This document shows positions 1 through 6,882 of a stretch of DNA of 10,016 nt, one piece after another. The stretch is from NCBI GenBank assembly GCA_014238595.1, contig JABAAV010000057.1:1-10016 (forward strand), given 5' to 3'. A program made the position numbers and the translations under genes. This stretch comes from Myxococcales bacterium. GTDB taxonomy: Bacteria; Myxococcota_A; Polyangia; Haliangiales; J016. The notes under the pieces are model-generated. The model worked only from the letters and a program-made list of their open reading frames with translations, did not search any database and was not told where the DNA came from. How positions within the stretch are numbered: the first letter of the stretch is position 1; each line of letters begins with the position of its first letter.

Positions 1-117
1 AAGAGGCTCCTGGGGGCTTGGGAAAATGGACCATGTCATACCGGGAACAATGGACCATTTTATACCGGGAAATGGATGGTAAATGGTCATTTTTATACCG
101 GGGAATGGACAATGTCA
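1..117. mobile_element. Probable right-hand end of an IS21-like insertion sequence (partial)
   Basis: This is the stretch from the window edge to about the last full match of the repeat unit. Sequence downstream of about 120 encodes conserved M74 peptidase residues, while nothing upstream resembles that family, so a junction lies here. The exact end is uncertain by several bases, because the other end of the element and any target-site duplication are outside the window. An ancient IS remnant or a chromosomal repeat family remain possible alternatives. Confidence 0.5.
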
Positions 118-120
118 TAC
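27..120 (+). repeat. Four degenerate ~21-bp direct repeats, probable IS21-family terminus
   Basis: Four related units start at 27 (TGGACCATGTCATACCGGG), 51 (TGGACCATTTTATACCGGG), 84 (TGGTCATTTTTATACCGGGG) and 106 (TGGACAATGTCATAC, which then diverges). The steps between starts are 24, 33 and 22 bp. Several imperfect copies of a ~20-bp motif with a TGGwCC start and a CCGG core at an element end is typical of IS21-family elements, where they serve as IstA transposase binding sites. If so, this is the right end of an element whose istA/istB genes lie off the left edge, and the boundary is near 111-120, with CA dinucleotides ending at 111 and 117. No transposase gene is visible here, so the family assignment is an inference from repeat style. 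Confidence 0.6.
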
Positions 121-635
121 GACATCTCAAACGAATCGTTACTGCAGTTCGAAAAAAATATCCTAAAATTCACGCGCTTGCCGTTGGAGATATCTCAACA
201 AAACATGGTGGTTTTCTTAATGGGCATATATCTCATCAATCAGGACGTGACATTGATCTTGGTTTTTATTTTAAACACCGCCCTAGTGGATATCCAAAAG
301 AATTTTCAAGTGGAGACAATGACAATCTGCACTTACATGCGACTTGGTTAGTCCTTCATTATTTAGCGATATTGTTTCAGCGAACTCAAGAAATCGAAAT
401 GATTTATATCGACTATGTTCTTCAAGAAAAAATCTATCACTGGGCATGGGATCAAGGTGTGAAAAAAGACACGTTACGATGGATGTTTCAATATCCAAGA
501 CCTATTGAGCAAAGAAAAGGATTGATCCGACATGAACCTAATCATATGAACCATATGCATGTAAGATTCGCGTGCAAACCAAACAATCATCGTTGCAACA
601 AGCCTATGAATGGCGCAACATTCACAGATAATTGA
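105..635 (+). pseudogene. Murein endopeptidase of family M74 (MepA-like), 5'-truncated at the repeat/IS junction
   Basis: M74 enzymes are zinc peptidases that cut D-Ala-mDAP cross-links of peptidoglycan in the periplasm. Numbered from the TTG at 18, the frame holds the metal site: H70-x-x-H73 and D80 in NGHISHQSGRDID, and H176/H179/H181 in NHMNHMHVR, matching H110/H113/D120 and H206/H209/H211 of E. coli MepA. Catalytic residues therefore look intact. The family resemblance starts abruptly at about residue 33 (VIRHLKRIV); everything before it is translated repeat (WTMSYRE, WTILYRE, WSFLYRG). Signal peptide and N-terminal part are missing: only about 172 family-like residues remain, against 274 in E. 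coli MepA. The frame is open to the left edge, with possible starts at 18 (TTG), 33, 72 and 105 (ATG), none with a well-spaced ribosome binding site. Without a signal peptide the product should not reach peptidoglycan, so I call it a probable pseudogene. A cytosolic or re-purposed product cannot be excluded. Confidence 0.7.
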
Positions 636-665
636 ATAAAAACAAATGCTCACTTTCGGTGAGTC
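633..665 (-). terminator. Probable rho-independent terminator of the yfgM-like...glycosyltransferase operon
   Basis: CTCAC (649-653) pairs with GTGAG (659-663) around a 5-base loop, extendable by a G-T pair at 648/664. Read on the minus strand the hairpin is followed by ATTTGTTTTTATTC, a T-rich tail, so it fits termination of the leftward operon about 40 bp after the glycosyltransferase stop. On the plus strand the hairpin is followed by TCTAACC, which is not T-rich, so it is a poor terminator for the truncated endopeptidase. The stem is short. Confidence 0.45.
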
Positions 666-705
666 TAACCATCATGGTCATGTATGCCCAATAACGGTTG
701 CATCG

Positions 706-2001
706 CTATGATGCTACTTTAGTGTTTTGTTCTAGAGCGCTAAGACGGTAGCTGATTGCATCTAAGGATTGATTGACACACGCATCATCAGGAATAAATG
801 GAGCCGATATCAATGCTTGTTGCCATGGGATATACGAAAAATGATTGTTGGATATGACATGAATAAACTTTCTTATTCGAAACATATCAAACCAATCATA
901 AAAAGCTTTTCTGCGACAATGAGGAGAGCGTGTTTTGATATGGTGAATCACAGATGTTGTGTTTAATGCTGTTGCCACCTCATTCAACCAAGATTTGTCA
1001 GAAAAAACATTGTCTATTGTATTTTGTTTTAATTGAATTTCCACATGATCAATGAACTTTTTCAAACAAACAAATACCTGTGGATCATATATAGAATATT
1101 GCTCGCCTCCTTTTTGATTTAATGCAACTATCTTCGAAACAGCAGGACCTGTTCCAAAAGGTGCACGATTTGATTCTCTGCTTTGAATGTGTATTGGACT
1201 GCCTGACAATGAATGTACAATTCCTGTTTTTGATATTTTATTAATCAAATAAAAGTCTTCAGCTGCCTGTCTACGTGAAAACCCCCGAACCATTGCATAG
1301 CCTTTACCTGAAAAAGCCAACGTACTGCCTATTGTATGTACGGGTATTGGAAATCCTGCCCAGGTTAGACCTAACACATAATAGCGAAGGAATATTTCAT
1401 AGTTCAAGGTTGCATTGTCAATAGCAGTATTGCCTGATGGTTTGTGAGCAAAAGGATAAATCAATGCCACAGCATCGCTGATTGAATCGGATTGTTCATA
1501 ATAATTGTCAGGAAGAATGACATCTGCGTCCGTGTTATGAATCCAGGATGATTTGATTTGATTACGATTTTGCAGTGCGAGTGCTAAATCTGATCCTATT
1601 TTTCGTGCATATCCAACACCTTCTTTTTTTGAAAATCGTCTGTTTAAACTTGTTCTATCGACAAGTAAAATATCTATAGCGGGTTTGGTTTTTAGGGTTC
1701 CGAGCCATGCAGCAAGTCGCGGTATAAAAACAACAGATTCCATTTTGTTATGTAATACTTTCATGCAATGTTCATTGGCGTGATAGATGTTCTGAGAAGC
1801 ATCTTCTGTTGAATTGATCACTACAATGGAAAGGATTTTGCGTTTATCGGAACCAGCATTGATTTGTTGGATGAAATCAGGGGATTCATCGCAGACAGGA
1901 ATCACAATGACATTGTCATATTTTTGAGTTATTCCGTCTGATGCTTGAACGGTAACAACAGCGTGCTTATCCAAATAATGTCTTATGACATCTTTAGACA
2001 T
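706..2001 (-). CDS. GT-A fold (family 2-like) glycosyltransferase
   Basis: This 431-residue protein probably transfers a sugar from a nucleotide-sugar donor; acceptor and sugar are unknown. The N-terminal strand VIVIPVCDE (31-39) is the nucleotide-binding start typical of GT2 enzymes. GVGYARKIGSD (128-138) precedes the DxD-type metal motif in NTDADVILP (D158-A-D160), and AAEDF (E248-D249) supplies the likely catalytic acid. A conserved-looking SRESNRAPFGTG stretch follows at about 274-285. I see no signal peptide or convincing membrane segment, so it is probably cytoplasmic. Its start lies 6 bp after the miaE stop, so it is the last gene of the operon and probably co-transcribed; no clear Shine-Dalgarno sequence precedes it. 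A hairpin with a T-rich tail follows on its strand. The enzyme class is fairly sure, the role is not. Confidence 0.75.
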   Translation of the reverse strand: MSKDVIRHYLDKHAVVTVQASDGITQKYDNVIVIPVCDESPDFIQQINAGSDKRKILSIVVINSTEDASQNIYHANEHCMKVLHNKMESVVFIPRLAAWLGTLKTKPAIDILLVDRTSLNRRFSKKEGVGYARKIGSDLALALQNRNQIKSSWIHNTDADVILPDNYYEQSDSISDAVALIYPFAHKPSGNTAIDNATLNYEIFLRYYVLGLTWAGFPIPVHTIGSTLAFSGKGYAMVRGFSRRQAAEDFYLINKISKTGIVHSLSGSPIHIQSRESNRAPFGTGPAVSKIVALNQKGGEQYSIYDPQVFVCLKKFIDHVEIQLKQNTIDNVFSDKSWLNEVATALNTTSVIHHIKTRSPHCRRKAFYDWFDMFRIRKFIHVISNNHFSYIPWQQALISAPFIPDDACVNQSLDAISYRLSALEQNTKVAS

Positions 2002-2007
2002 AACAAA

Positions 2008-2580
2008 TTAATGCATTGAAGCACGTAATGGCAATGTTGATATGATTTTAGATTCTTCAATTGCAAGTGTCGCGATTCGTTTTTGAATTGTTTCTTCTGA
2101 GAAGTATTGTTTTGCAAGTCTTACAAATAAGCTGTGATGTCTTGATTCTGATCGAGTTAATTCTAAATATAAATCTTTTAATGTTCCTTGGGGCAATGCT
2201 TTTGAAATCATACCTAACCGTTCGCACCCTCTTGCTTCAATCAATCCAACAATGAGCAAATCATCTAAGAAACGTTCTTTTCCTTTAGAACGTTTTAATT
2301 GATTCATGGCAGTGGCATAATGGCTTTTTGTGTCTGGTATTAATTGAATGTTTCGTTGTTCTAATACTTGATAGACTTGATAAAAATGATCGAGCTCTTC
2401 TCGTGCAAATACAATCAATGAACTAATGATTTTTGTCTTGTCAGGGTAGCGAGAAACCAATCCTAATCCCGTGGCTGATGCTTTTCGTTCACATAAAGCA
2501 TGATCTAACAAAAAACTATCGAAATCATTTAAAACGATATCAGTCCATGCAGCACTTGTGTTCTGTTGAAGTTCAAACAT
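2008..2580 (-). CDS. miaE: tRNA-(ms2io6A37)-hydroxylase, MiaE
   Basis: MiaE is a non-haem diiron monooxygenase that hydroxylates the isopentenyl side chain of ms2i6A at position 37 of tRNAs reading UNN codons, after MiaA and MiaB have acted. The 190-residue protein carries the family signatures in order: DHALCERKASATGL (26-39; ligand E31), REELDHF (60-66; E62 and H65), IEARGCERLG (114-123; E115 likely ligand) and SESRHH (144-149; E145 and H148). Together these are the two ExxH pairs plus bridging glutamates of a ferritin-like four-helix bundle. The length matches the short form of the family. It lies 11 bp after the 75-residue hypothetical gene and 6 bp before the glycosyltransferase. miaA and miaB are not in the window but should exist in the genome if this enzyme is active. 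Confidence 0.93.
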   Translation of the reverse strand: MFELQQNTSAAWTDIVLNDFDSFLLDHALCERKASATGLGLVSRYPDKTKIISSLIVFAREELDHFYQVYQVLEQRNIQLIPDTKSHYATAMNQLKRSKGKERFLDDLLIVGLIEARGCERLGMISKALPQGTLKDLYLELTRSESRHHSLFVRLAKQYFSEETIQKRIATLAIEESKIISTLPLRASMH

Positions 2581-2591
2581 AAGTATGCCTA

Positions 2592-2819
2592 TTAAGCAAT
2601 GATAGGAAGTTTTTTCGGGTGTTTTGCTAATTCTTTAAACAATTCATCTCTGACTTGATTACGCAACAAAACTGTTTCAGAGAACAGTGCTTCAGTGGTT
2701 TTGTTTAAGTTTTCTATGGCAATGGTTTCATCCAATGATAATCGATGAATTTTTTCGATCTGTACTACAAGAGAATCCAACGAAATATGTAACTCCTCAA
2801 GTCGTTCTTTACGCAACAT
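2592..2819 (-). CDS. Hypothetical 75-residue, probably helical protein
   Basis: I do not recognise the family. The product is highly charged and predicted to be almost all helix, with heptad-like leucine/isoleucine spacing (LEELHISLDSLVVQIEKI, then ENLNKTTEALFSETVLL), so a short coiled coil is likely; it ends in a basic, proline-containing tail (KHPKKLPIIA). There is no signal peptide or membrane segment. It starts 2 bp after the bamB-like stop and ends 11 bp before miaE, so it sits inside a tight operon. That position is the main evidence that it is real. No clear ribosome binding site precedes the ATG, and translation may be coupled to the upstream gene. It is loosely like SlyX-type small coiled-coil proteins in size, but I see no specific match. 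Confidence 0.7.
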   Translation of the reverse strand: MLRKERLEELHISLDSLVVQIEKIHRLSLDETIAIENLNKTTEALFSETVLLRNQVRDELFKELAKHPKKLPIIA

Positions 2820-2821
2820 TG

Positions 2822-3952
2822 TTACAGATTAAGCGTAAAAGCATACAACGTTCCACTGTTTGAAAAGAAAAACAGCAAATCTCTAACAATCGCTGGAGAT
2901 GACGCAATACCTACACCTGGATCAAAATATTGTTTGATGACACCTGTGTTTTTATTAGCAATGAAAAGCCCTGATTTTTTAAGAGCAATAACAATGTTGT
3001 TCCCTACTATTTTTAATTCATGAATGTCTCCATCCCTGTAGGTTCCTTGTCGCCATAACGTGTTTCCTGATTTGTCTGTGGCATAAATTCCAGCATCGGT
3101 TGCTGCCCAATACAGATTTGCTCCATCAAATACAACACTAGACACAGCGAGTATCTGCCGTTGCCAACGAATAGCGCCTGTCTTTTTGTCAATGGCGTAA
3201 GCCCCTCCTGTGATCGAAGCGGTATAGATTGTGTCTCCAATGATCAGGGGAGGAGTATCAACATCAATAAATTGTTTATTATTATTTTTTAATGAAGTTA
3301 TCCAGACGGATGTGCCGTTTTGAGTTCGAAGCGCGACTAAAGTTCCATCAGAAAGCCCTGCGAATAAGAAATCATCTTGAACAACAACACCGGAATTACC
3401 ATATGATGTGTATTTGTTTTGTGCTTGAGCTTTGTAATGCCATAAGAATGTGCCCTGCTTTGCATCGATGGCATAAATATAATCCTTATTCGTAGAGAAA
3501 AAGAGTTTTCCGTCTTTATGTACAGGCGATTTCGATACAATACCTGTGGTCTTATAGCTCCAATTTTGCGTGCCATCTTCTAACGAAAGAGACATGATAT
3601 AGCCATCGCTCGTTGCCACAAAAAGAATCCCTTGGGAAACCAAGATTTCAGCACTAATGATACCAATATCTTGTTTTTTCCAAACAACAGCTCCTGTTTG
3701 GGCATGTAAAGCATATAAAACACCGTGTGGTGATCCGACGTAAACACGATTAGCAAATACTGTTGGCGTTGCTAATTCTAGCATGTTTTCGTTGAACGAA
3801 GTTTTTCTGATCTGTTTTTTCCAGTTCAATTGAAGAACGTCTTCTGCGACATCTGACGTTAAACTCGTCATGGAAGGATCAGAATATGCAGACATGTGAG
3901 AACAAGATGCCAATGTCATAATACACAGAAAAAAACCAATCCAATGACGCAT
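2822..3952 (-). CDS. bamB: BamB-like outer-membrane lipoprotein, PQQ-type eight-bladed beta-propeller
   Basis: BamB is a lipoprotein of the BAM complex that helps BamA fold beta-barrel proteins into the outer membrane. The 376-residue product starts with a lipoprotein signal peptide ending in lipobox L14-A-S-C17; Ser at +2 agrees with outer-membrane sorting. Eight PQQ-like blade motifs can be read in turn, among them LYALHAQTGAVVW (from residue 79), IMSLSLEDGTQNW, IYAIDAKQGTFLW, LVALRTQNGTSVW, AYAIDKKTGAIRW and IYATDKSGNTLW, then GLFIANKNTG and the terminal TLYAFTLNL. This matches the eight-bladed BamB propeller, and length is close to E. coli BamB (392). It starts 6 bp after the YfgM-like gene, with AGAAGA as a ribosome binding site, the same pairing as yfgM-bamB of E. 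coli. A generic PQQ-repeat lipoprotein is the alternative; synteny favours BamB. Confidence 0.85.
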   Translation of the reverse strand: MRHWIGFFLCIMTLASCSHMSAYSDPSMTSLTSDVAEDVLQLNWKKQIRKTSFNENMLELATPTVFANRVYVGSPHGVLYALHAQTGAVVWKKQDIGIISAEILVSQGILFVATSDGYIMSLSLEDGTQNWSYKTTGIVSKSPVHKDGKLFFSTNKDYIYAIDAKQGTFLWHYKAQAQNKYTSYGNSGVVVQDDFLFAGLSDGTLVALRTQNGTSVWITSLKNNNKQFIDVDTPPLIIGDTIYTASITGGAYAIDKKTGAIRWQRQILAVSSVVFDGANLYWAATDAGIYATDKSGNTLWRQGTYRDGDIHELKIVGNNIVIALKKSGLFIANKNTGVIKQYFDPGVGIASSPAIVRDLLFFFSNSGTLYAFTLNL

Positions 3953-3958
3953 GATCTT

Positions 3959-4783
3959 CTATTCTTTAGGCAATGTTGCTAAACGATTACGTGCATAGTC
4001 GGCGAATCTGTCATCGTATTTGTTGGAATCAGAAACAGTGATTACTTTTTGATAAATGGCTACTGCTTCTTTGGTTTTTTTGAGAAGTTGAAGGACTCTT
4101 CCTTCGTGATATACAAATCTTGGAAGCGATTGTGTATTTACTTTGCCTTGGATCTCTTTGATTTTTTTGAGCAATTTTGTTAATGCTGATTTTTGATTAG
4201 TTTCTTTCTTCATTGCCTGTGCCTCTAAGGCAAACACAATACCTTCATATCCTGCAATACGATCTTGGGTTAATGTCATTGCATCAATATAGGCTTTGTA
4301 CTGTTCAATCGCTTCGGTGAATCGATCATTGTCATATAAAAAATTCCCATATATTAATTTTGCATAATCTACAACATCTGTTGAAGCATAGATAGATTCA
4401 GAATCCATTAGGTCATTGAATTGTGCTAATGCAGCAGTCGCATCAAGAGAGCTGTCACCACTATTGTTGGGTGCGTTCATTTTCTGTAATTTTTCTTTAA
4501 GAGCCTCTGAACCAACATCGATTTTCATGGGTTCTTTTTTGTCGGTTGCTGCAAGATAGTCATTCGTTACAGTTTCATAGAGATCGGTTGCAGATTCGTT
4601 TGTGTTCCGAATCTCGGTTTGATATCGAGTCACGAAATAAAGAAGTATCAGACCCAGTACAATGAACACCACAATATGGGTTTTATGTGTTTCTATCCAT
4701 TGTACTGCAGGCGACATTGTCTCAACGAAAACATCGGTTTCAGTTTCGGGATTGCGTCTCATGTTACCTTTATTTTTTGCCAT
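3959..4783 (-). CDS. YfgM-like inner-membrane protein with periplasmic TPR domain
   Basis: The 274-residue protein has a basic cytoplasmic N-terminus (MAKNKGNMRR), a single membrane helix at about 36-52 (HIVVFIVLGLILLYFV) and a long helical C-terminal part. That part includes a TPR-like helix pair near 147-170 (AKLIYGNFLYDNDRFTEAIEQY) and another near 222-246 (ARGE-poor but VYHEGRVLQLLKKTKEAVAIY is TPR-like). This architecture matches E. coli YfgM, a SecYEG-associated protein linked to periplasmic chaperones, encoded directly before bamB as here. It is the first gene of the leftward operon, with a sigma70-like promoter 43 bp upstream and GAG five bases before the ATG. A missing or short linker repeat makes the exact TPR count uncertain. 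It may contribute to envelope protein biogenesis with the BamB-like protein; that role is inferred from synteny. Confidence 0.75.
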   Translation of the reverse strand: MAKNKGNMRRNPETETDVFVETMSPAVQWIETHKTHIVVFIVLGLILLYFVTRYQTEIRNTNESATDLYETVTNDYLAATDKKEPMKIDVGSEALKEKLQKMNAPNNSGDSSLDATAALAQFNDLMDSESIYASTDVVDYAKLIYGNFLYDNDRFTEAIEQYKAYIDAMTLTQDRIAGYEGIVFALEAQAMKKETNQKSALTKLLKKIKEIQGKVNTQSLPRFVYHEGRVLQLLKKTKEAVAIYQKVITVSDSNKYDDRFADYARNRLATLPKE

Positions 4784-4825
4784 AATTTCTCATATACCTA
4801 TCTGTGAATGTAATCGATGTTTTGA

Positions 4826-4853
4826 TCTATACTGAACCTCTACATGGTGTCAA
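4826..4853 (-). promoter_or_regulatory. Sigma70-type promoter for the yfgM-like - bamB - miaE operon
   Basis: On the minus strand TTGACA (4853-4848, perfect -35) is followed by a 16-base spacer and TATAGA (4831-4826, good -10). Transcription would start near 4819, giving a 5' leader of roughly 36 bases before the YfgM-like ATG at 4783. This is the best promoter match I found in the window, and it lies exactly where a new leftward operon must begin, because a plus-strand gene separates it from der. Confidence 0.65.
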
Positions 4854-5007
4854 ACAAACTAGAGTATTGACTAAGAACAATTGATATACAGCAATGCTAA
4901 CAAGAATTACTCTCTTTGCCATGATATTTGAGGATAGATATGACAAGAATCTAGTTTGTTCGATGTGCTTGTTCTATACTGGCCTCTTGCAAGATCTCAA
5001 ACATTCT

Positions 5008-5484
5008 ATGATAACAGGTATTGTTGTTGTGATTTTCTTTGTATCTACCAGCTACCTATTTCCCTCTGTTGCAAAGGCACAATATGTTACATCGTTTTCT
5101 CATGGAATCAGCTTAACAACAGATGATTATGGGCCCGCGTGGCAAAACCGTCATCGATATCGATTTGGGGATTCTTTTGGAATAAACACAGCTATCGATG
5201 CAACATATCTGGTTAATGATGAATCTTTTCTCGCTAATATTAGTGTTGGTGGTTTTTATATGTTGGATATTTTACAACATGTCCCTGAAATCTGGCTCGA
5301 TGTTGGCAATCAATTCAGTATAGACGAAAAATTAGAACCTTTTATACGAATAGGTATCGGAATTGATTGGCTGCAAAATCGCAGTTTATCCCTAGGAACA
5401 CAGTTTTCAGCAAAATTTCATGAAAACACCCCACCGTTTTATTATGTGGGAATTCGATTAACGACCTGGTTTATGCGATTTTAA
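5008..5484 (+). CDS. Small secreted protein, probable outer-membrane beta-barrel
   Basis: I do not recognise a named family. From the ATG at 5008 the product is 158 residues: a hydrophobic signal sequence (ITGIVVVIFFVSTSYLF) with an AKA-QY cleavage site, then about 133 residues rich in alternating aromatic/hydrophobic strands (FGINTAIDATYLV, FLANISVGGFYML, LEPFIRIGIGIDWL, YYVGIRLTTWFMRF). A terminal Phe with alternating hydrophobics is the classic C-terminal signal for BAM insertion, so a six- to eight-stranded barrel is likely. The frame is open from an ATG at 4894, but that adds 38 residues unlike a signal peptide; a TTG at 4987 would supply a positively charged n-region (QDLKHS). No start has a clear ribosome binding site; a TATACT at 4975-4980 could be a -10 with a weak -35. 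It is transcribed against its neighbours and its end overlaps der by 14 bp. Confidence 0.65.
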   Translation: MITGIVVVIFFVSTSYLFPSVAKAQYVTSFSHGISLTTDDYGPAWQNRHRYRFGDSFGINTAIDATYLVNDESFLANISVGGFYMLDILQHVPEIWLDVGNQFSIDEKLEPFIRIGIGIDWLQNRSLSLGTQFSAKFHENTPPFYYVGIRLTTWFMRF

Positions 5485-6877
5485 GTTTGTGACTTGCTTT
5501 GATGACAACCCAAACAGGACTGCCCTCAAATCCGTAATGTTGTCGCATTTGATTGGCAACAAATCGCTTATAGGCTTTGGTGATTGAATCAGGACGACTC
5601 ACCCACAAGATAAATGTTGGAGGATCAACGCCTCCTTGTGTGAGGTAATAAATACGCACTGAACGACCTTTATGTGTAGGCGGAGGATGTCTTTCACAGA
5701 CATCTTGAAAGAAGCGGTTTAATTTAGCCGTAGACACACGATATCGCCTATCGGAAACAACTTGGTTCACTGTGTTCATCAATTTGTCAAAGCCTTGTCC
5801 TGTAAGTGCAGAAACAGAAACAACTTTTGCATAAGATAGAAATGGAAGTCGATCTTTGATTTGTTCGTGCAGAGGTTGTATTGACGAGACTTTGTCAGAT
5901 TTATTCAATGCAATAATAATAGATGAACCACTTTCTTCGATGAGTCCTGCTATTTTACTGTCTTGAACTGTAATGCCTAAGGTTGAATCAATGACTAAAA
6001 TAGTGACATCAGTTTCTTTCAGCCGTGACAACCCTATAGATATTGAAATGCGTTCAACAGCTTCACCGCGGCTTGCTCTCCTTCGGATGCCTGCTGTATC
6101 AACCATTTTGTACGCTTGCTCATTGTAATGACACAAAACATCAATGGGGTCTGTTGTTGTTCCTGGTGTTGAATCTACGGCACTGCGTTCTTCTCCTGAA
6201 AGACGGTTCATCATGGAAGATTTGCCTGCATTAGGTTTTCCCAAAAAAGAAATTCGAATAGGTCTGTCAGGATTGTCTCGATATTCTTGAGCTAAGTGCA
6301 AATCCTTGTGTTTTTCTACAACAACGTCATTGATAATCTCTTCATCATTATTGATCACCTTGGTCACATTCTGATCGAGGTCATCGCCTATAGCATCTGC
6401 CATAGCATCAATAAGATTATCGGCACCACGTCCATGTGCGGCAGAAACAGCAATGGTTGGATCAAACCCCAACTTATAAAAATCAGACATAAGCAAATCA
6501 GATTTTGCAGTGTCAATTTTGTTTACAACACAGATGACAGGCTTGCTTGTTCGTCGCAAAATCGTTGCAACATCATAATCATCAGGCATAATGCCTGTAC
6601 GACCATCGAGAACAAACAAAATCACAGAGGCTTCTTCAATAGCAATCTCTGTTTGTTCTTTAACTCTAGAAAACAAATTTGATTCATCGGCTGAAAGATC
6701 GATTCCACCGGTATCAACAATTTGAAGTGACAATGCTTTTGCTGTTCCATATCGACGATCACGTGTAACCCCTGATGAATCATGTACAAGCGCAGCTCTG
6801 CCCCCGACTAATCTATTAAACAACATGGATTTGCCAACGTTAGGTCTTCCTATAATGGCGATGATTTTATCTGACAT
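5471..6877 (-). CDS. der: Ribosome-biogenesis GTPase Der (EngA)
   Basis: Der acts in the cytoplasm in maturation of the 50S subunit and uniquely has two tandem GTPase domains. Both are complete in this 468-residue protein. Domain 1 has the P-loop GRPNVGKS (10-17), DTGG (55-58) and NKID (119-122); domain 2 has GKPNAGKS (213-220), the PGTTTDP switch (238-244), DTAG (260-263) and NKSD (325-328). An acidic linker (about 165-200) separates them. The C-terminal KH-like domain (about 355-468) includes the family-typical RHPPPTHKGRSVRIYY and the late FxGSPVW segment. Length is normal. It begins 5 bp after era, so the two GTPases are co-expressed, an arrangement familiar from delta-type proteobacteria. 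Its 3' end overlaps the convergent barrel gene by 14 bp, with no visible terminator between them. Confidence 0.97.
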   Translation of the reverse strand: MSDKIIAIIGRPNVGKSMLFNRLVGGRAALVHDSSGVTRDRRYGTAKALSLQIVDTGGIDLSADESNLFSRVKEQTEIAIEEASVILFVLDGRTGIMPDDYDVATILRRTSKPVICVVNKIDTAKSDLLMSDFYKLGFDPTIAVSAAHGRGADNLIDAMADAIGDDLDQNVTKVINNDEEIINDVVVEKHKDLHLAQEYRDNPDRPIRISFLGKPNAGKSSMMNRLSGEERSAVDSTPGTTTDPIDVLCHYNEQAYKMVDTAGIRRRASRGEAVERISISIGLSRLKETDVTILVIDSTLGITVQDSKIAGLIEESGSSIIIALNKSDKVSSIQPLHEQIKDRLPFLSYAKVVSVSALTGQGFDKLMNTVNQVVSDRRYRVSTAKLNRFFQDVCERHPPPTHKGRSVRIYYLTQGGVDPPTFILWVSRPDSITKAYKRFVANQMRQHYGFEGSPVWVVIKASHKLKIA

Positions 6878-6882
6878 TTTAT

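Noticed and set aside
76..351. Plus-strand reading frame of 91 codons overlapping the endopeptidase
   Set aside because: It lies in another frame of the M74 gene, starts inside the repeats and shows no family-like motifs; the M74 frame has all zinc-site residues.
699..713. GCATC-GCTAT-GATGC hairpin at the end of the glycosyltransferase gene
   Set aside because: Short stem overlapping the stop codon, with no T-rich tail on either strand; the hairpin at 648-664 is the better terminator candidate.
6296..6682. Plus-strand frame of 128 codons opposite der
   Set aside because: It is antisense to the Der linker and first GTPase domain, where codon structure follows der; no recognisable protein features.
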